Below, in pieces: positions 1 through 10,987 of a DNA stretch of 64,000 nucleotides. Numbering within the stretch: position 1 is the first letter of the stretch; each line of letters begins with the position of its first letter. The DNA is from Nereocystis luetkeana (lineage: Eukaryota; Sar; Phaeophyceae; Laminariales; Laminariaceae). Both the position numbers and the translations under genes were made by a program. The stretch lies in assembly GCA_031213475.1 (NCBI GenBank), contig JARUPZ010000003.1:7804740-7868739 (forward strand), in the 5' to 3' direction. The notes below the pieces were generated by a model. The model was not told the DNA's origin and made no database searches. It saw only the letters and a program-made list of their open reading frames with translations.

Positions 1-817
1 TCTCTTCGATTGTTTCTTTTCGTTTCACTATTTCATAGATTGCGTATGTCGTGCCTGTCGTATCTAGTATGATGACATGGCTTTGCATTGCCCACTGCAG
101 TGCATACTGCACACGTGGCAACGTAGTATCTCTGTGGCGTAGCTTTGTGACCACAGAACTTGTATCTCTTCTAGGATTGAAGAATCGGCACGGACACTGG
201 TTGTGCTGGATGTCGACGGGTAGAAAGAACGGTTTAATGTGAAGAACACACACACACACCAGTAAGCAGTTTACGACCGCGGGTCGCCGTAGACGCATCA
301 CGGTATGACTATGTATTTCGCTGGGCGCAGGCAGGGATTTCTCGAACCGGCAGGGGCGACCGCCTGGTTTCACCGCAAACAGTTTTTTTCTGGCGTTTGT
401 TCCGTTCGACGCATGACTATACGGGGTCTAGTGCAGCGCACGGAAGTTAGGAGGCGGCGACCGTCGCCTTGGTCGTAGAAATTCCGTTGGCGGGCGGGGG
501 ACCCGCTCGATTCACGCTATTACTAAGTATGATGATATTTGCGCTCACGTAGGACGGCGCACCCTTTGTGGTTCTCACATTCGTTTTTGCTTTCGATGCC
601 CTTGCGTAATCTCGTTTTGTGTTCTATAATTCCTGAACGATTGTACTCAGGCACTAACGCAACTCGTTATCCACACTTTCTCTTAATGTATTAACATCCA
701 TGGAGATACGCATGGAGTTGCGTTGCTGGTTTCTGTTCAATCGTCAAGTTTTCTCGACGACGCGCCTGCATACACAGCTTCGCTTCCACCCTTGCTTAAA
801 AAACACATACATACTTT
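1..817. other. Non-coding stretch, nothing recognised
   Basis: Frames on both strands are short and lack ATG-led coding character. A short CA run lies near 245-260. I see no domain, RNA gene or clear repeat. It precedes the 5' repeats of the DIRS-like element, so it may be its flank. Confidence 0.5.
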
Positions 818-1050
818 GTACCAAGGGTAGCAGAGTTCTGCCCCCTCGGTGAGTGATTTAGCTCACCAATTTTGTCACGCGCGTTTCAGCGGGGTTTCTC
901 CTTGCGCTATACAACATTCCGTAAACGACGCTTGCTGGCAAGGATTTACTTACTCCGTACCAAGGGTGGCAGAATTCTGCCCCTCGTCGATCCGATGACC
1001 TTCATTATAAGTGCACGCGCGTTTCGCGAGGTTCCTTTTGCGCTCGGGCA
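818..1050 (+). repeat. Imperfect 135-bp direct duplication at the 5' end of the DIRS-like element
   Basis: Two copies, near 818-915 and 957-1050, share GTACCAAGGGT, then GCAGARTTCTGCCCC, then CACGCGCGTTTC and a TTGCGCT block in the same order. The duplication lies just upstream of the RT region and may be the 5' terminal or split repeat of the element, which I infer from position only. Confidence 0.6.
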
Positions 1051-1269
1051 TCCTCATCTCCTTACGCCCGTTTTTTCTCCCCACGCCCCCCGTGGACACC
1101 GACGAATGCGAGTGGGCGCGCACGGAAGCTCTGCCCACCTAGGGAGTGTGGCCGTCCGTGGCGGACATCACTCGTGACCCGATGTAGAGTCTGCTACGGC
1201 GTATGCCGTGGGTTGATCCGATACGGAATGCGGGGGGGGAGGGGGACCAATTCGTGCCGGGCGGCATGT

Positions 1270-2216
1270 AGGCTTCTTGCGCGACATCATCCTCAAAGAG
1301 CACCCGCTTCGAGAAACGCTGGTGTTGTACATACGCGACGGAGTGGACCTTCGTGATTTTCTCCTGAGGGAGTGCCAGGGTCCATCGAGCGCCTGCCCGT
1401 ATGGCGTCGGTCGCTTTCCAAGAGCGATGCTCCACAACTGTATCCCTCCAAGGCTCACCAAATTCGTGAACAACGAGGTATGCGTCCTCGTTGATCGTAG
1501 GTGTGTTGTCAAATGGGCCGACGTCCGAGCCCCGGGGGCCGCCGCGCCTCCGCTTGGTCATGGCGTTGTCGATCGAGGAGACAAAATCGCGCCTAATTTC
1601 CGACGAGCGGCCGTTAAGAAAACGGTGCAACAAGGCCCATTTTTCGATGGATGCGGTGGCGCGGGTGGCTAGCGTCGCTTCGAAGGGTTGCTACATGACT
1701 TCGCTGGATGACGCATCCGCATTTAACCACATTTTTCTCCGCCCCTCCGCTTGGCCGCTCTTTGGCTTCTCGCACGGTGGCATTGACTACTGCAGGTGCG
1801 ATTTGCCTTTCGGATTCAGTTTGAGTCCATCGTGCTACCATACCCTTAGCGAGGCGAAGGCCGCCTACCTTCGCTCCAAAGGGATCCCGGTATTAGCTTA
1901 CCTCGACGACTCGTGGTTGAGTAACTTCCTCACCTCCCACAGGTAGATGGCACGGGAGCAATGGCTAACAGCGGGTGAGGCTACACACGCGGCGATGTTG
2001 GTGTCGTCTATGTATGGTCTGTCCCTGTCGGCCAAGAAGTGCGGCCTCCGGCCGACTAGGCGGCAGCAACGTCTCGGGAAGTTGTGCGACTCTGACACCA
2101 CCACCTTCCGGGCTCCACTGGATAAGCTAGATAAGCTGAAGCAGCTACCGCGAGCAGCCTGAGACGCGGGATGTCTGCCCTTCCGTACGCTGCAGCGTAT
2201 CGCGGGCAAGTGCATG
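1270..2216 (+). pseudogene. DIRS reverse transcriptase, frame-broken
   Basis: Two frames cover this domain. The first (from about 1277) gives the region before the fingers. The second (1491-1943) carries motif A (SLDDASAFNHI), the LPFGFSLSP segment of motif B, and the catalytic YLDD of motif C at 1899-1910. A TAG at 1944 interrupts the same frame, which continues to a TGA at 2163 through the thumb-like RTLQRIAGKCM region. It would copy element RNA into DNA. At least one frameshift and two in-frame stops show it is dead. Assignment to the DIRS RT rests on the downstream RNase H and tyrosine recombinase. Confidence 0.85.
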
Positions 2217-2217
2217 C

Positions 2218-3330
2218 ATGTCGGTGGCTATTCGAACGGCATCGCTGTGGACGCATGCTGTGTTCGCAGTGCTCGCAGAGCTCGAGAAGTCAGCCCTCTG
2301 CATGGTCGACCTCATGCAAGACTCTAGGGTCGACCTTCTAGGGGAATTCAACCTTTGGCTGAATTTGTCGGCTACCTCGCAAGAGCGGCCGTGGCAGCGG
2401 GCGCGACGTTTCGTGGCGGCCTTGACGAAAGGATCGTCGGACGCGTATTCTGTCGCATGGGGGGGGGGGGGGGGTGTACTCGATAGGAGAGATGTACTCG
2501 ATCTCGTGCATGGCCGCAGGCGTATGACCATAGACCCTCGCATCCCTACAATGCCGAGACGGAGCATGTCGGGTTTTCACCGACCAGGCAGACATTTGCT
2601 TGCACCAAGCGCGAAGCGCCGTGAGGTGTGCGGCGAGTCGTATGAAGGGTGAGCTGCATCCTACTAAGAACCGCCTTTGAGGCGGACTTGCGTATGGACG
2701 ACAGCTTCAATGAGTTGATATCATTTCCGGTGTAGGCACTTCCAGATACAGCAATGGGAGCACTATGTAACTGCCTTTTGGGTGCCTTACCGTGAACACT
2801 ACGTAATAGAGCATTCCCAATTGTGCGGAGCAAAGGTTCTTTACCTCGCACAAATGATACTCGGCAACCAGCTGTGGGCGACTGCCAAAAAACAAAAAAA
2901 CGGTACCCTGGTTGTCTAGCTCACGTAGTGAGCGGCATGTGTTACAGTGTCGTTGCCAACCGACGCCAAAACAACCTATATAAAATAGGGGGAGGGGGTG
3001 GGGAACACGGCCTCGGGCACCTTCCCCGCGGGGGGGGTGTTCCCGCCAGATTGGTTGTCTAAGCCTATCAACCAGAAGGAGATGAGTGGCCTCTACTGTG
3101 TCCTCCGACAGTTCTGCATGCGGTACCCGGACGTGTTGTGGCGAGCACAGGCACTCATAGACGAGGACACCCAGTCAGGAGTGGGTGCCTTTAACCGTGG
3201 GTGTGCGAAGAACCGCGAGAGCCCGCGCTGCTGGTGCGGTTGTTTGAGTTGCTAGTGGCGTCGGATTCATGCTATCGTGGACGTGGATCCCGACGGCGGA
3301 GAACGAAGTCGCAGACGGCATTTCGCGGCA
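2218..3330 (+). pseudogene. DIRS RNase H domain split by an inserted element
   Basis: The N-terminal half (2218-2462) ends in ARRFVAALTKGSSDAYSVAWGG, matching the Asp-containing AWGG start of the DIRS RNase H. The C-terminal half resumes at about 3004 with FPPDWLSKPINQKEM and a segment of the ALIDEDTQSGVGAFNR type, and after one more frameshift reaches WIPTAENEVADGISR near 3286-3330. The two halves are separated by about 540 bp of unrelated DNA flanked by G runs, so an insertion interrupted this domain. It would degrade the RNA strand of the RNA-DNA hybrid. Confidence 0.8.
2460..3003 (+). mobile_element. Non-autonomous insertion of about 540 bp inside the DIRS RNase H (copy 1)
   Basis: This segment starts at a run of G at 2460-2473 and ends in a G-rich stretch near 2989-3003. 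It shares its whole length with 19928-20565, and its first 130 bp with 45121-45262 in reverse orientation. Shared blocks include GTGTACTCGATAGG, CGTATGACCATAG, GCTTGCACCAAGC and CCGACGCC...CAACCTATATA. No protein frame is shared between the copies. It interrupts a conserved protein domain, which fixes both ends approximately and shows it moved in after the DIRS. TIRs or target duplications are hidden by the G runs. Confidence 0.75.
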
Positions 3331-3880
3331 GTCACGAGACGCCATCATCCGCATAGCACCGGCATCGTTTCAAGCGGTCTGGGACGAGATGGACCCGTTT
3401 GACGTCGACCTCATGGCATGCACGGTGTCGGTGCTGCGCTCCCCATTGAATTTGGAGGCACTGCCCTTTTTCTCTCAGTACGGCTGTGCTGGTGCGGCGG
3501 GGACCGACGTGTTCACGCACGATATTTCGCTCGTTCCGGGTACCAGTGTCCCAGCCTTCCGGCTTGTTTCACACCCCCGATCATGGCAGGCCACATCGTG
3601 CAAAATTTGGCGGAAGGCGAGGCCCGCGCGATTGCCTTTTGGCCGGATGTTACGGCCTATGGGTTCTCTTTGGTACAGCTAGCCACAGTGAGGTCGATCG
3701 CGTTTGACCGTAGTAGCTGCGGAAGGGTGCTTTCAGTGGCGCAGCTCAGATGGTGGCCTCAAGAATTGGCGGTACCCTCGTTAGGGAACGATAGCACACG
3801 CGTTAATCTTCCGTACCAAAGGGTAACGATGGCCCAAGTTTCGTCAACTATCGCGCAGGCACGGGCAGCCATCACATAGT
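3331..3880 (+). pseudogene. DIRS post-RNase H conserved segment
   Basis: The frame from 3269 continues with WDEMDPFDVDLMACTVSV and then, after a +2/-1 shift near 3560, with GHIVQNLAEGEARAIAFW and YGFSLVQLATVRSIAF. DIRS-type polyproteins carry a similar segment (VDLxA ... FPP ... GHxVRxL) between RNase H and recombinase; I rely on memory of the family for this. A function is not known to me. TAG ends the last frame at 3878. Confidence 0.6.
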
Positions 3881-3950
3881 AGCGTGCACATATCTCGCAG
3901 CTTCGGACGTTCTCGAACGCTCACCGAAGTTTACGGTCCCCCTTTCTTCG

Positions 3951-4253
3951 GTGTTCTCTTTCAAACAGAACGGCGCTAGCGGAAGCACCCTTCTGGGTGG
4001 GGCGCCTCTCAATGGGGCTGCAACGGCCAGGGACCTGGTTCGGTTAGCGGTTTGCTCTTCGTGTCAGGAAGAAAACGTTGAACAGTTTAATTTCTGCTGG
4101 AAATGCGGCGCTCAGCCGTTTCGATCATTTCCGACCCCGCGGTATCCGGAGCGGGTGGTGGTTGTTGTGGTTATTGATACGATGGAAGCACGTCGACGCC
4201 AAGTACTGGCGGTGATAGAGAAGCGCCCCGGCAAGTCCGGAAAAGCAGGGTAG
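3951..4253 (+). pseudogene. Zinc ribbon N-terminal to the tyrosine recombinase
   Basis: The frame contains CSSC-QEENVEQFNF-CWKC, a CxxC-x10-CxxC zinc-ribbon-like motif at about 4058-4105, followed by a basic MEARRRQVLAVIEKRPGK helix. It ends at a TAG at 4251 and the recombinase core-binding region follows immediately in another frame (VADEVDAFVLALSAESRGW). It probably belongs to the recombinase open reading frame and binds DNA or protein; the joining of the two is my inference from order and spacing. Confidence 0.55.
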
Positions 4254-5378
4254 CCGACGAGGTTGACGCGTTTGTGCTCGCTCTTTCAGCCGAGTCCCGT
4301 GGTTGGCAAAGAGCTACCCCGGACGATGTCTTCAATTTTGTCTGCTTCCTTGACACGCAGGAAAAATGCACCTAGATAGTGCATGAAGCGTCTTGCCCTG
4401 GTGTGAGTCATGCGGGGAACGATGCGTGCCTGACGGGGTCTTCGTGTGCTAAATGGTACGCGGCCGAGTCTATTCGAAAATGTTTTGTTTGGAAGCTGAA
4501 AATGGCGATGAAGGAAAGCGGGCAACGAGAGGAATGGGACCCCGTCCGCCGAGTAGGAAACACGTGCTTGAGCCCTTTGGTAGATTCGTACCTTACCTTC
4601 GTATCTGAGAAACAGAAGCAGGTCGGCGTTCAGGTCAATCAGGCCTCGCCAGTGTTGGAACACACACTCATAGATCTGCTAAGCGACATGCGGCCGCGCG
4701 CTCAGGTGGCCAGCTCTCTGGCAGAGCGTATTTCTCTGACCATATTACCGCTTTGCATTATTTTGCTTTCTATTCGATGCGTAGGGATTACGATCTTTCC
4801 TTTACCATGGGGTCGCACATTTTAAAGCTCTCAGCGTCTGAGGGTTCGATTTCCAACTTCCAGTTTGGCAAGACGCTGCGGGCCTCTAGTGAGGCGGTGG
4901 TAGTGCTAGCGGACTGGGACTGTCCGGCTATCTGCGCCTTTTGAGCGATTACGGCGTACATCTCTGCCGCACAGCGGATAGGGCGGGACTTGACCACTGG
5001 GTACCTCTTCCCCGTTGCTACGGCAGAGGGTGACCGGGGCCGTCTTTCTCTCTCGCCGCGGCCCATATGACGTCGAGCCTGCAAAGCTATTTGCGGATGG
5101 CAGACCTGCCGAGCCACTTCACGATGCACTCCTTTCGAGTGGGGGGCTCGCTCAGCAAATCCCTGACCCGGACGGCTGTGGACGAGATCATGAAAATTGG
5201 GGGCTGGAAGACAGAGCCAGTTGCTAAGTACTACATAGGGGCTACTCGAGTGGACAAGTGCGGGGTGGCAAGAAGAAACGCGGCCAGAGCCACGCGAACG
5301 CTAGCGAGCTACCATTGTCGCCGGGGTTCAGAAAGGACTTTGCGGCATGTGTGGGTCAGGACTGAGTTCAGATTATAG
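4254..5378 (+). pseudogene. Tyrosine recombinase of the DIRS-like element, frame-broken
   Basis: Pieces in order are a core-binding region (PDDVFNFVCFLDTQ, about 4254-4370), a linker with CPGVSHAGNDAC and WDPVRRVGN (4379-4700), a segment with MRRDYDLS as a possible first catalytic Arg (about 4770-4800), and the catalytic block in 5067-5378. There, HSFR (His at 5127, Arg at 5136) is the H-x-x-R box, GGW follows, and KYY at 5226-5234 carries the nucleophilic Tyr. It would insert the circular DNA copy. At least three frame changes are needed to read it, so it is inactive. The HxxR and Tyr residues themselves are intact. Confidence 0.8.
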
Positions 5379-5560
5379 CAGTTTGGGTGAGACAACTCTG
5401 CCCCGGACCAGCGGTCAACTACAAAAACAATCTAACAGGAGGCGTAACGAAGTATGGGCGGGACCACGGGCCGGCGCAGGAGGCCTCATCCAATCCAATA
5501 CTTACATTATATGATCCACGGTAGAGAGACATAATACTACAGCACTATTAGCTTCCTTTG
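5379..5560 (+). repeat. DIRS 3' terminal region, repeated inverted at 12.3-12.8 kb
   Basis: The reverse complement of 5320-5560 matches 12610-12840 along its length, and in part 12318-12520. Shared blocks are TGTAGTATT.TGTCTCTC, TTGGATTGGATGAGGCCTCC and TCACCCAAACT. This defines the 3' end of the element more closely than the coding region does. Confidence 0.65.
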
Positions 5561-5707
5561 GTCCCTGACACTAACCTCAAGCTAAAATTCGCCACATTAA
5601 ATCCAAAATGAAACACCGCACCAATTTCAAGATAAATCCCCCACATTAAATTCAAGATAAAATCCGAGAAGAAATATACGAAAACAAAAACTTTTTTCCG
5701 GTCAAAA
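5561..5707. other. A+T-rich spacer with short internal repeat
   Basis: Two copies of CACATTAAATYCAA followed by a GATAAA block lie 40-50 bp apart. No coding frame. Confidence 0.4.
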
Positions 5708-6025
5708 TATGGATAATCAAAGCTGGACTTAGAATCGAAATTCCGTCGAAACTGCGGGAGGGAGCTGATCCTATACTATTTTCAAAATATTAAAAAAGAA
5801 CAGTATCCGAAAAAAATAGGAAAATGGATGCTCAATAACTCGGAATCCCAATCCCGTCAAAACTGAGCGAGATAGCTGATCATACACTAATAATGTCAAA
5901 ATAGTCCATTTTTCTAAAAAAACAAAAACTGGATGCTCAATACTCGACTCGGAATCCGAATTCCATCAAAACTGAGCGACGTAGCCGATCCCGCACTATT
6001 TTTTTTCAAGATAGCTTCCCATTTC
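5708..6025. repeat. Tandem repeat, three units of about 105-115 bp
   Basis: Units begin near 5708, 5824 and 5929. Each holds GGATGCTCAAT or a variant, CGGAATCC-AATTCC-TCAAAACTGAGCGA, and GTAGCCGATC-CACTA, ending in an A/T run and TCAAAATA. The last two units are most alike. No coding capacity. Confidence 0.7.
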
Positions 6026-8440
6026 TTTAGCAGTTTGAGGGCTGAGTTTTCAGCGGCGAGATAAGCTCTCTCTCTAGTCGACGTTGGCGAGGCCCACTCT
6101 CCGCACAAGAACACAGCACGTGCAAGCTCGGAGCAATGAGGAGAATTTGCTCGCGATATATCGTTCATCCCCGCGAAAAACATATCCACGTTGGGTGCCC
6201 CAGGTTCTGGCGGAGCGAGTCCTGGGGGTGGTAGTAGTGAAGGTGTGGCGGTGGAGGGGCGTCCTGGGGGAGAACCTCAAAGAAGGAATACGTACGTGCG
6301 GTGTTGTACTCATACCTGGTACGTACATGTGGCGTCCGAGCTGCTTTTTCCTGAATATGTAGAGCGTGGAGGCGGGACTCTTGGCATGATCAAGTCGCCA
6401 GTTTGCAACTACAACCATCATAACACTTGAATCAATCATGGACCTCTGCCCGCTTCGCATGATTTTGGTGTACTTTTCCTTCCTGAGCGAAGCGTCTTCT
6501 TGCAAATCGTGAAAAATGCTGCCTCGAGTGCTGTAATAATGCTGCTGTTGTTGTACTGCTGTGGGTACTGTAATGTAGGCATGCATGGCACTACGCTGAC
6601 CGGGAGTGTGAGCTCCGTTTGATGTTCATACAGCTTGTGGTACTATACTGCTGCGGCACTTACGAGCATCACGTACACCTGATAAGCTTTAGTACGACCC
6701 TGGCCGGGAATCTAACCTCATTTGTTTGATGTTCATGAAGCGTAGGTCAAGATGTTTGATGGAGCCCTCTGCGCCTACTACTTGTACGTTTGATACGCAC
6801 GTACTTGCATTACGAGTGCAACACACGTCTATATGCTCCCTACTCAGTACTACTTCTACTACTACTGTTGTACTATGGTTTTGCAGCTCTGTTCTACTGC
6901 TGCGTTCGCACGAAGACCACAACAATCGACGCCCACACGAGGCCGCGAGCCACGAGAAAGAGAAGATTCCACGTCGATCACGAAACAAGAAACGCAGACT
7001 ACAGAACAGTGCTGTACTACACAACCTACTCATGGGCTCTCCTCCTGCAGCGTCTCATACATGGACGATCCTGACTGGGCTGTTTTCGCTTCATTTTAAT
7101 ACTTCGCGCCTTGACAGCAAATTGTTGTATTTTAACACCGGGCCTCCACTGACTGCTGTCTATACCGGTAAAAAAACTGGGTAACACATATTATATACCT
7201 GGTAAGTACGTACTGACTGGGCTGGCCAAGACCGGCCTTTTAGGGTTCTACGCACATTCTCAGTCCGTTTGCGAGCTGTGATCTGAAATTTTGACACGTG
7301 CTTCATCATAGTCTTCCCGAGGGATTCATTACTGCACCACTCGTTTTTTTTTCGGGAGCTAAGGCACATTTGAAAAAACCCAACAAATGCTTAAGACCGA
7401 AACTGACAGAAAAAAAGTAAAAAAAAAAGTGGCGCAGTAGTGAATCTATTTGTCTTGCCCGTAAGGAAGGCGTGAAAAAAAATCGATGCCGGAATAAGAT
7501 AAACCGGCGTGAGAAAAGCAGATTTTATGCATCTCATCATAAAATCTTGACTTTGTATAGGATATCGTATATACGCCATACCTCTTGATGTAAATATAAT
7601 TAGGCGTTTTTAAGGGTGTCTGTACTTGGGGCGTGCCTCAGGGAACGTTCACACCGAGTACCAGCGGCATCGCTTGTCGGGCTTTCGAATAGATTTTAGT
7701 GTTGACATTTTACGGGAAATATATGTCTTCTCGATTTCTCGATGAAATCAATTCGGATTTCGAAAAAATCAAAGTCGGCAAAAATGCGCTGCCGGCCCGG
7801 TAATACTGTATAGTACTTCCAAGTGATTGCGAAAGCGCAGGACGAATATAAAAGCTGCTCTTGGCCAGCCCAGCTCGTAGTGCGTTCGCGGGGGTCTGAC
7901 AGCAGGCTCGAGTATATAGGTTGGTGGAAAAAATAAAATAGCAGTAGTACGAAGTAGTACTACACTCTGTTGATCAGCGTCGGCCCGTCCATCGAGCGCA
8001 CGAGACCAGCGCAAAGCAACAACACGTGCCCCACCATTGCCCGAGGACAAAAAGGAGGAGAGGGGGCTTTGATCGAGGCTGGGGCTAGCTGAGGCGACCC
8101 TAGATAATCAATAACGGCAAAAAATACCTGGTCTAAAGGGCGGATTAAACAGTACTGACGAAATGTGGGCACACGATATCACGACTAATACGGAGAAATA
8201 TCGAATGGCACTCCGACGATATTGGATCAAGGAGTCCGACCCGGTCGGCCAGGAATATGTTTTATTACCACACAAAGTGCCGGCACTACTATCGTAGCAG
8301 CGTGTCTTGTGTGTTTCGTGTGCCTGGTGGGTTCAGTGTGCTTCGGGCTTCCAGTCAGATGCATCGAGATCCTGGCTGGGACGTCTCATGAACATATTGA
8401 CCAGCCATATATATGCAAAGCCTACGTATAGCCCCATCAG
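6026..8440. other. Long stretch without a recognisable gene
   Basis: Only short frames are present, several created by TAC or ACT runs near 6840-6870. TACCTGGTA is found at 6313 and 7196. Microsatellite-like T/A tracts lie near 7410-7440. No RNA gene or transposon end could be identified. Confidence 0.4.
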
Positions 8441-8800
8441 ATCCAAAAGCAAGTCTCACGGGAAGTCACTCGGCTCCGTTCTATTCTACGCACCATGGGA
8501 TCTCATTGGACTCCGCACGGGGGTTGGCGGACCCCGTGCGACTGCCTATCTATGGGAAACATATGTGACCGCATGGGCTGTCCCATGGGATGCCTCACGG
8601 GATCCAGGAAGATGTTCCATCGGGTCCCTCGGAACTTACCGTGAGGAGCCCCTTGAAACGTAGGTGAATCCGTGGGATTTCCGACTCAGGATTCGACTGG
8701 AAATGTCATGGGATATCGTACGGGATTTGCCATGAGAACCCGTGGGAGATCCCATGGGATCCCACGGGATATGCTATAGCGCGTGGGGTTCATTCACATG
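8441..8800. repeat. Degenerate array of CCCATGGGATCC-like palindromic words
   Basis: More than ten variants of CCCATGGGAT, CACGGGATCC and CGTGGGATTT are scattered at irregular spacing in both orientations. The same type of word fills 35620-36260. No regular period exists, so it is not a simple tandem repeat. It is followed by an AT microsatellite (8845-8885). Confidence 0.55.
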
Positions 8801-10218
8801 GGAAGAAGGACGGAATTCGCGTGAAACAACACATCATACATGACAATATAAATATACATACATATATATATCGCGCCATATATTTGGTAATCAATAACAA
8901 CACCCCCATCGCCAAACAAACACACGAACAATTATGTTCTTCGCTTTGAGAGTAATGGCTCCGTTTTCGGCGACATGTAAAATCACGACGGGGTGATGAA
9001 GGCAGAAATGAGGTTCAGCCAAGGGCCATAGAAAGTCGCCGCGTCGAGACTTCCCGGGAATGATGGGCGGATCAACTTCTGCAGATAGATGTGTAGTGTT
9101 AGAGTGCGGTGCAAAGGATGCTCGTGCTGTTCCCTTTCGGCCGTCCTGCGCACAAATAACAATTCGCCGACCCGATTTCAGAGGTACTGCTTGTTGTGGT
9201 TCATGACGGCTTCGGGTGTCCTCATCGGTCAGATGTTTACGTAACCGCAGGGACAGCAGGAAACCAAAAGAGGAACGATGGACCACTAGAATAGAGTATC
9301 GTAGATAAAACATAGAGGGAAGTAGACGCAGAAGGTAGAAAAAACAATGTGCATAGGCTTCCCATTGTTTCCAGGGATTCCTCTTTCAGGAATGGTTTGA
9401 GTGATCAATGTTGAAGCTCGTGCCGCGGATTGTCCGATGGCAAGTAAGTACAATAATAAAAATAGTAATAGTCTGGTTACATGTTTATGAGGTTCTTCAG
9501 TAAAGTACGGAGGATTTGGTGGTGATGAAAATAAATCTGTTCTTACTGCTGTACTTGTACCAATTCAAGACACCATGAATTATGTTGCCACCTGATACAG
9601 ATAAAGGGGTGGGGGTGGATGATATTAAGTATTTACTGACCTGAGCCACTGCCGTTCGTAGTCTTGAAACGCATTTTTTGACGAAAGAGGGAGACGATAC
9701 TCGCTCGTTCGCGACAACGCGCAATGCCTTCACGCATATCCCCTCCAAGGGAGTGGTTGTCAAAAAACCTCCGACATCTGACAAAGGTGCGCACGCGCGC
9801 GTATGTACGCGCCTGTTGTTTGAGCCCACGTGGTTCCCGTTCGTGTCATTACTATTTTGGTCATGTTCCTTTTGTACTCGAAAATATGCATCGAGATCTT
9901 TGGCGACGATCATGTCATAATGAGGTACTTCGTGTATGCAGCTATACACGGAGAAAGTCTACACAGGGAAAGTGTTTTTTGTTTTCATACATCGTACTCT
10001 ACATGCCTACCGTAGCCACATGCTCTTCGGTATGATACCCGCGTCCTACTGCGGCACTACATACAACACACCCTCCCTTGGTTTAGGATCGATCGCACAA
10101 GCTGGGTCGACACAACATACATTACAGCGCAGCGGTGCATTTAAGCTCCACCTCCGACTGCTAGTATCATAATCGACCGCCTACATACAGTATTCAATAC
10201 CACCGACGTCCCCACTCG
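8801..10218. other. No gene recognised
   Basis: Contains an AT-rich simple sequence at 8845-8885 and several unconvincing frames on both strands up to about 150 codons. None shows a domain, and overlapping frames in opposite directions are equally long. Confidence 0.35.
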
Positions 10219-10542
10219 ATGAACCCGACATACAGAAACGAAAATTGTCTTCCTTCAGCAGCGATCGACCGGGCTGAACCCCTCCCTGATGATCCTGAAG
10301 TTGGCCGCAACAGACTCGCTCCTTCTACGACGTCTCACATTATTCTCCCAAATTCAGTAGACTCCAGGACGGCAACAGACGTTCACTACCACCATAAAGC
10401 GACATGGCACTGTATGTACTGTGGTATGCGGCCCAATCAACCACACGCAATTTCCTGCATTTTTGTCGCCGCAAGCAAACAGCGATTTAGCGAACTCTTA
10501 CGGGTCCAGAAAGAGAGGACTCCCGCACAGAGCATAACTTGA
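10219..10542 (+). CDS. Hypothetical small protein (107 aa), weak
   Basis: An ATG-led frame includes HCMYCGMRPNQPHAISC, a CxxC...C arrangement, followed by a charged C-terminus (SELLRVQKERTPAQS). No family recognised. A second open frame (10565-10810) follows in another phase. It lies downstream of and convergent with SDR gene 1. It could be chance, since no copy or homologue supports it. Confidence 0.15.
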   Translation: MNPTYRNENCLPSAAIDRAEPLPDDPEVGRNRLAPSTTSHIILPNSVDSRTATDVHYHHKATWHCMYCGMRPNQPHAISCIFVAASKQRFSELLRVQKERTPAQSIT

Positions 10543-10987
10543 CCGATTTCTACGCCAACATCTCGTGGTGGTACCGAAAGAACCCAACCCCTATTGGCCG
10601 GGAACCCTAACTGATGATGACCCGAGACGGTTCCAGGGACACAGGCCCCAAGACCGTGTCGCCCGCGAAAACAATTGGGTGTCGGAGCCGAATTCTGACA
10701 AAGCCCGTACGGCTGAAGGTTCACACAAGCCGGATAACCGTCCTAGTTCCGGGATGTCGGTAAAGACAGTCTGTGTGAATCGGAAGGGAAACGCGCACCC
10801 CTGTAAATAGATACAGCCCAGAAACTGAAACATGTGTTCTGAGGGTTCGGGTCGGTGTTGCGTCGCACACCCAAACCAAGTTACTGTGCATCAGGTACGT
10901 GCCATGGTTTTGCGACAAACCGGGAAAACATTTACTTTCCAGCGAGCGGGTAATTATCACACACACGCAAACATGAAAACACCCCCG

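Larger units (their letters stand above)
818..5560 (+). mobile_element. Degenerate DIRS-type (tyrosine recombinase) retrotransposon
   Basis: In order on the plus strand lie a reverse transcriptase with a YLDD motif, an RNase H, a conserved post-RNase H segment, a CxxC/CxxC zinc ribbon and a tyrosine recombinase ending in HSFRVGG ... GGW ... KYY. RT plus RNase H plus tyrosine recombinase, without integrase or LTR, is the DIRS order; members of this class insert by a circular intermediate and recombinase. The coding frame is broken many times, so this copy cannot be autonomous. The 5' boundary is set by a 135-bp direct duplication (818-1050). The 3' boundary is set by a segment (5320-5560) that recurs in inverted orientation near 12.3-12.8 kb. 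I see no separate methyltransferase domain or intact gag. Confidence 0.88.
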
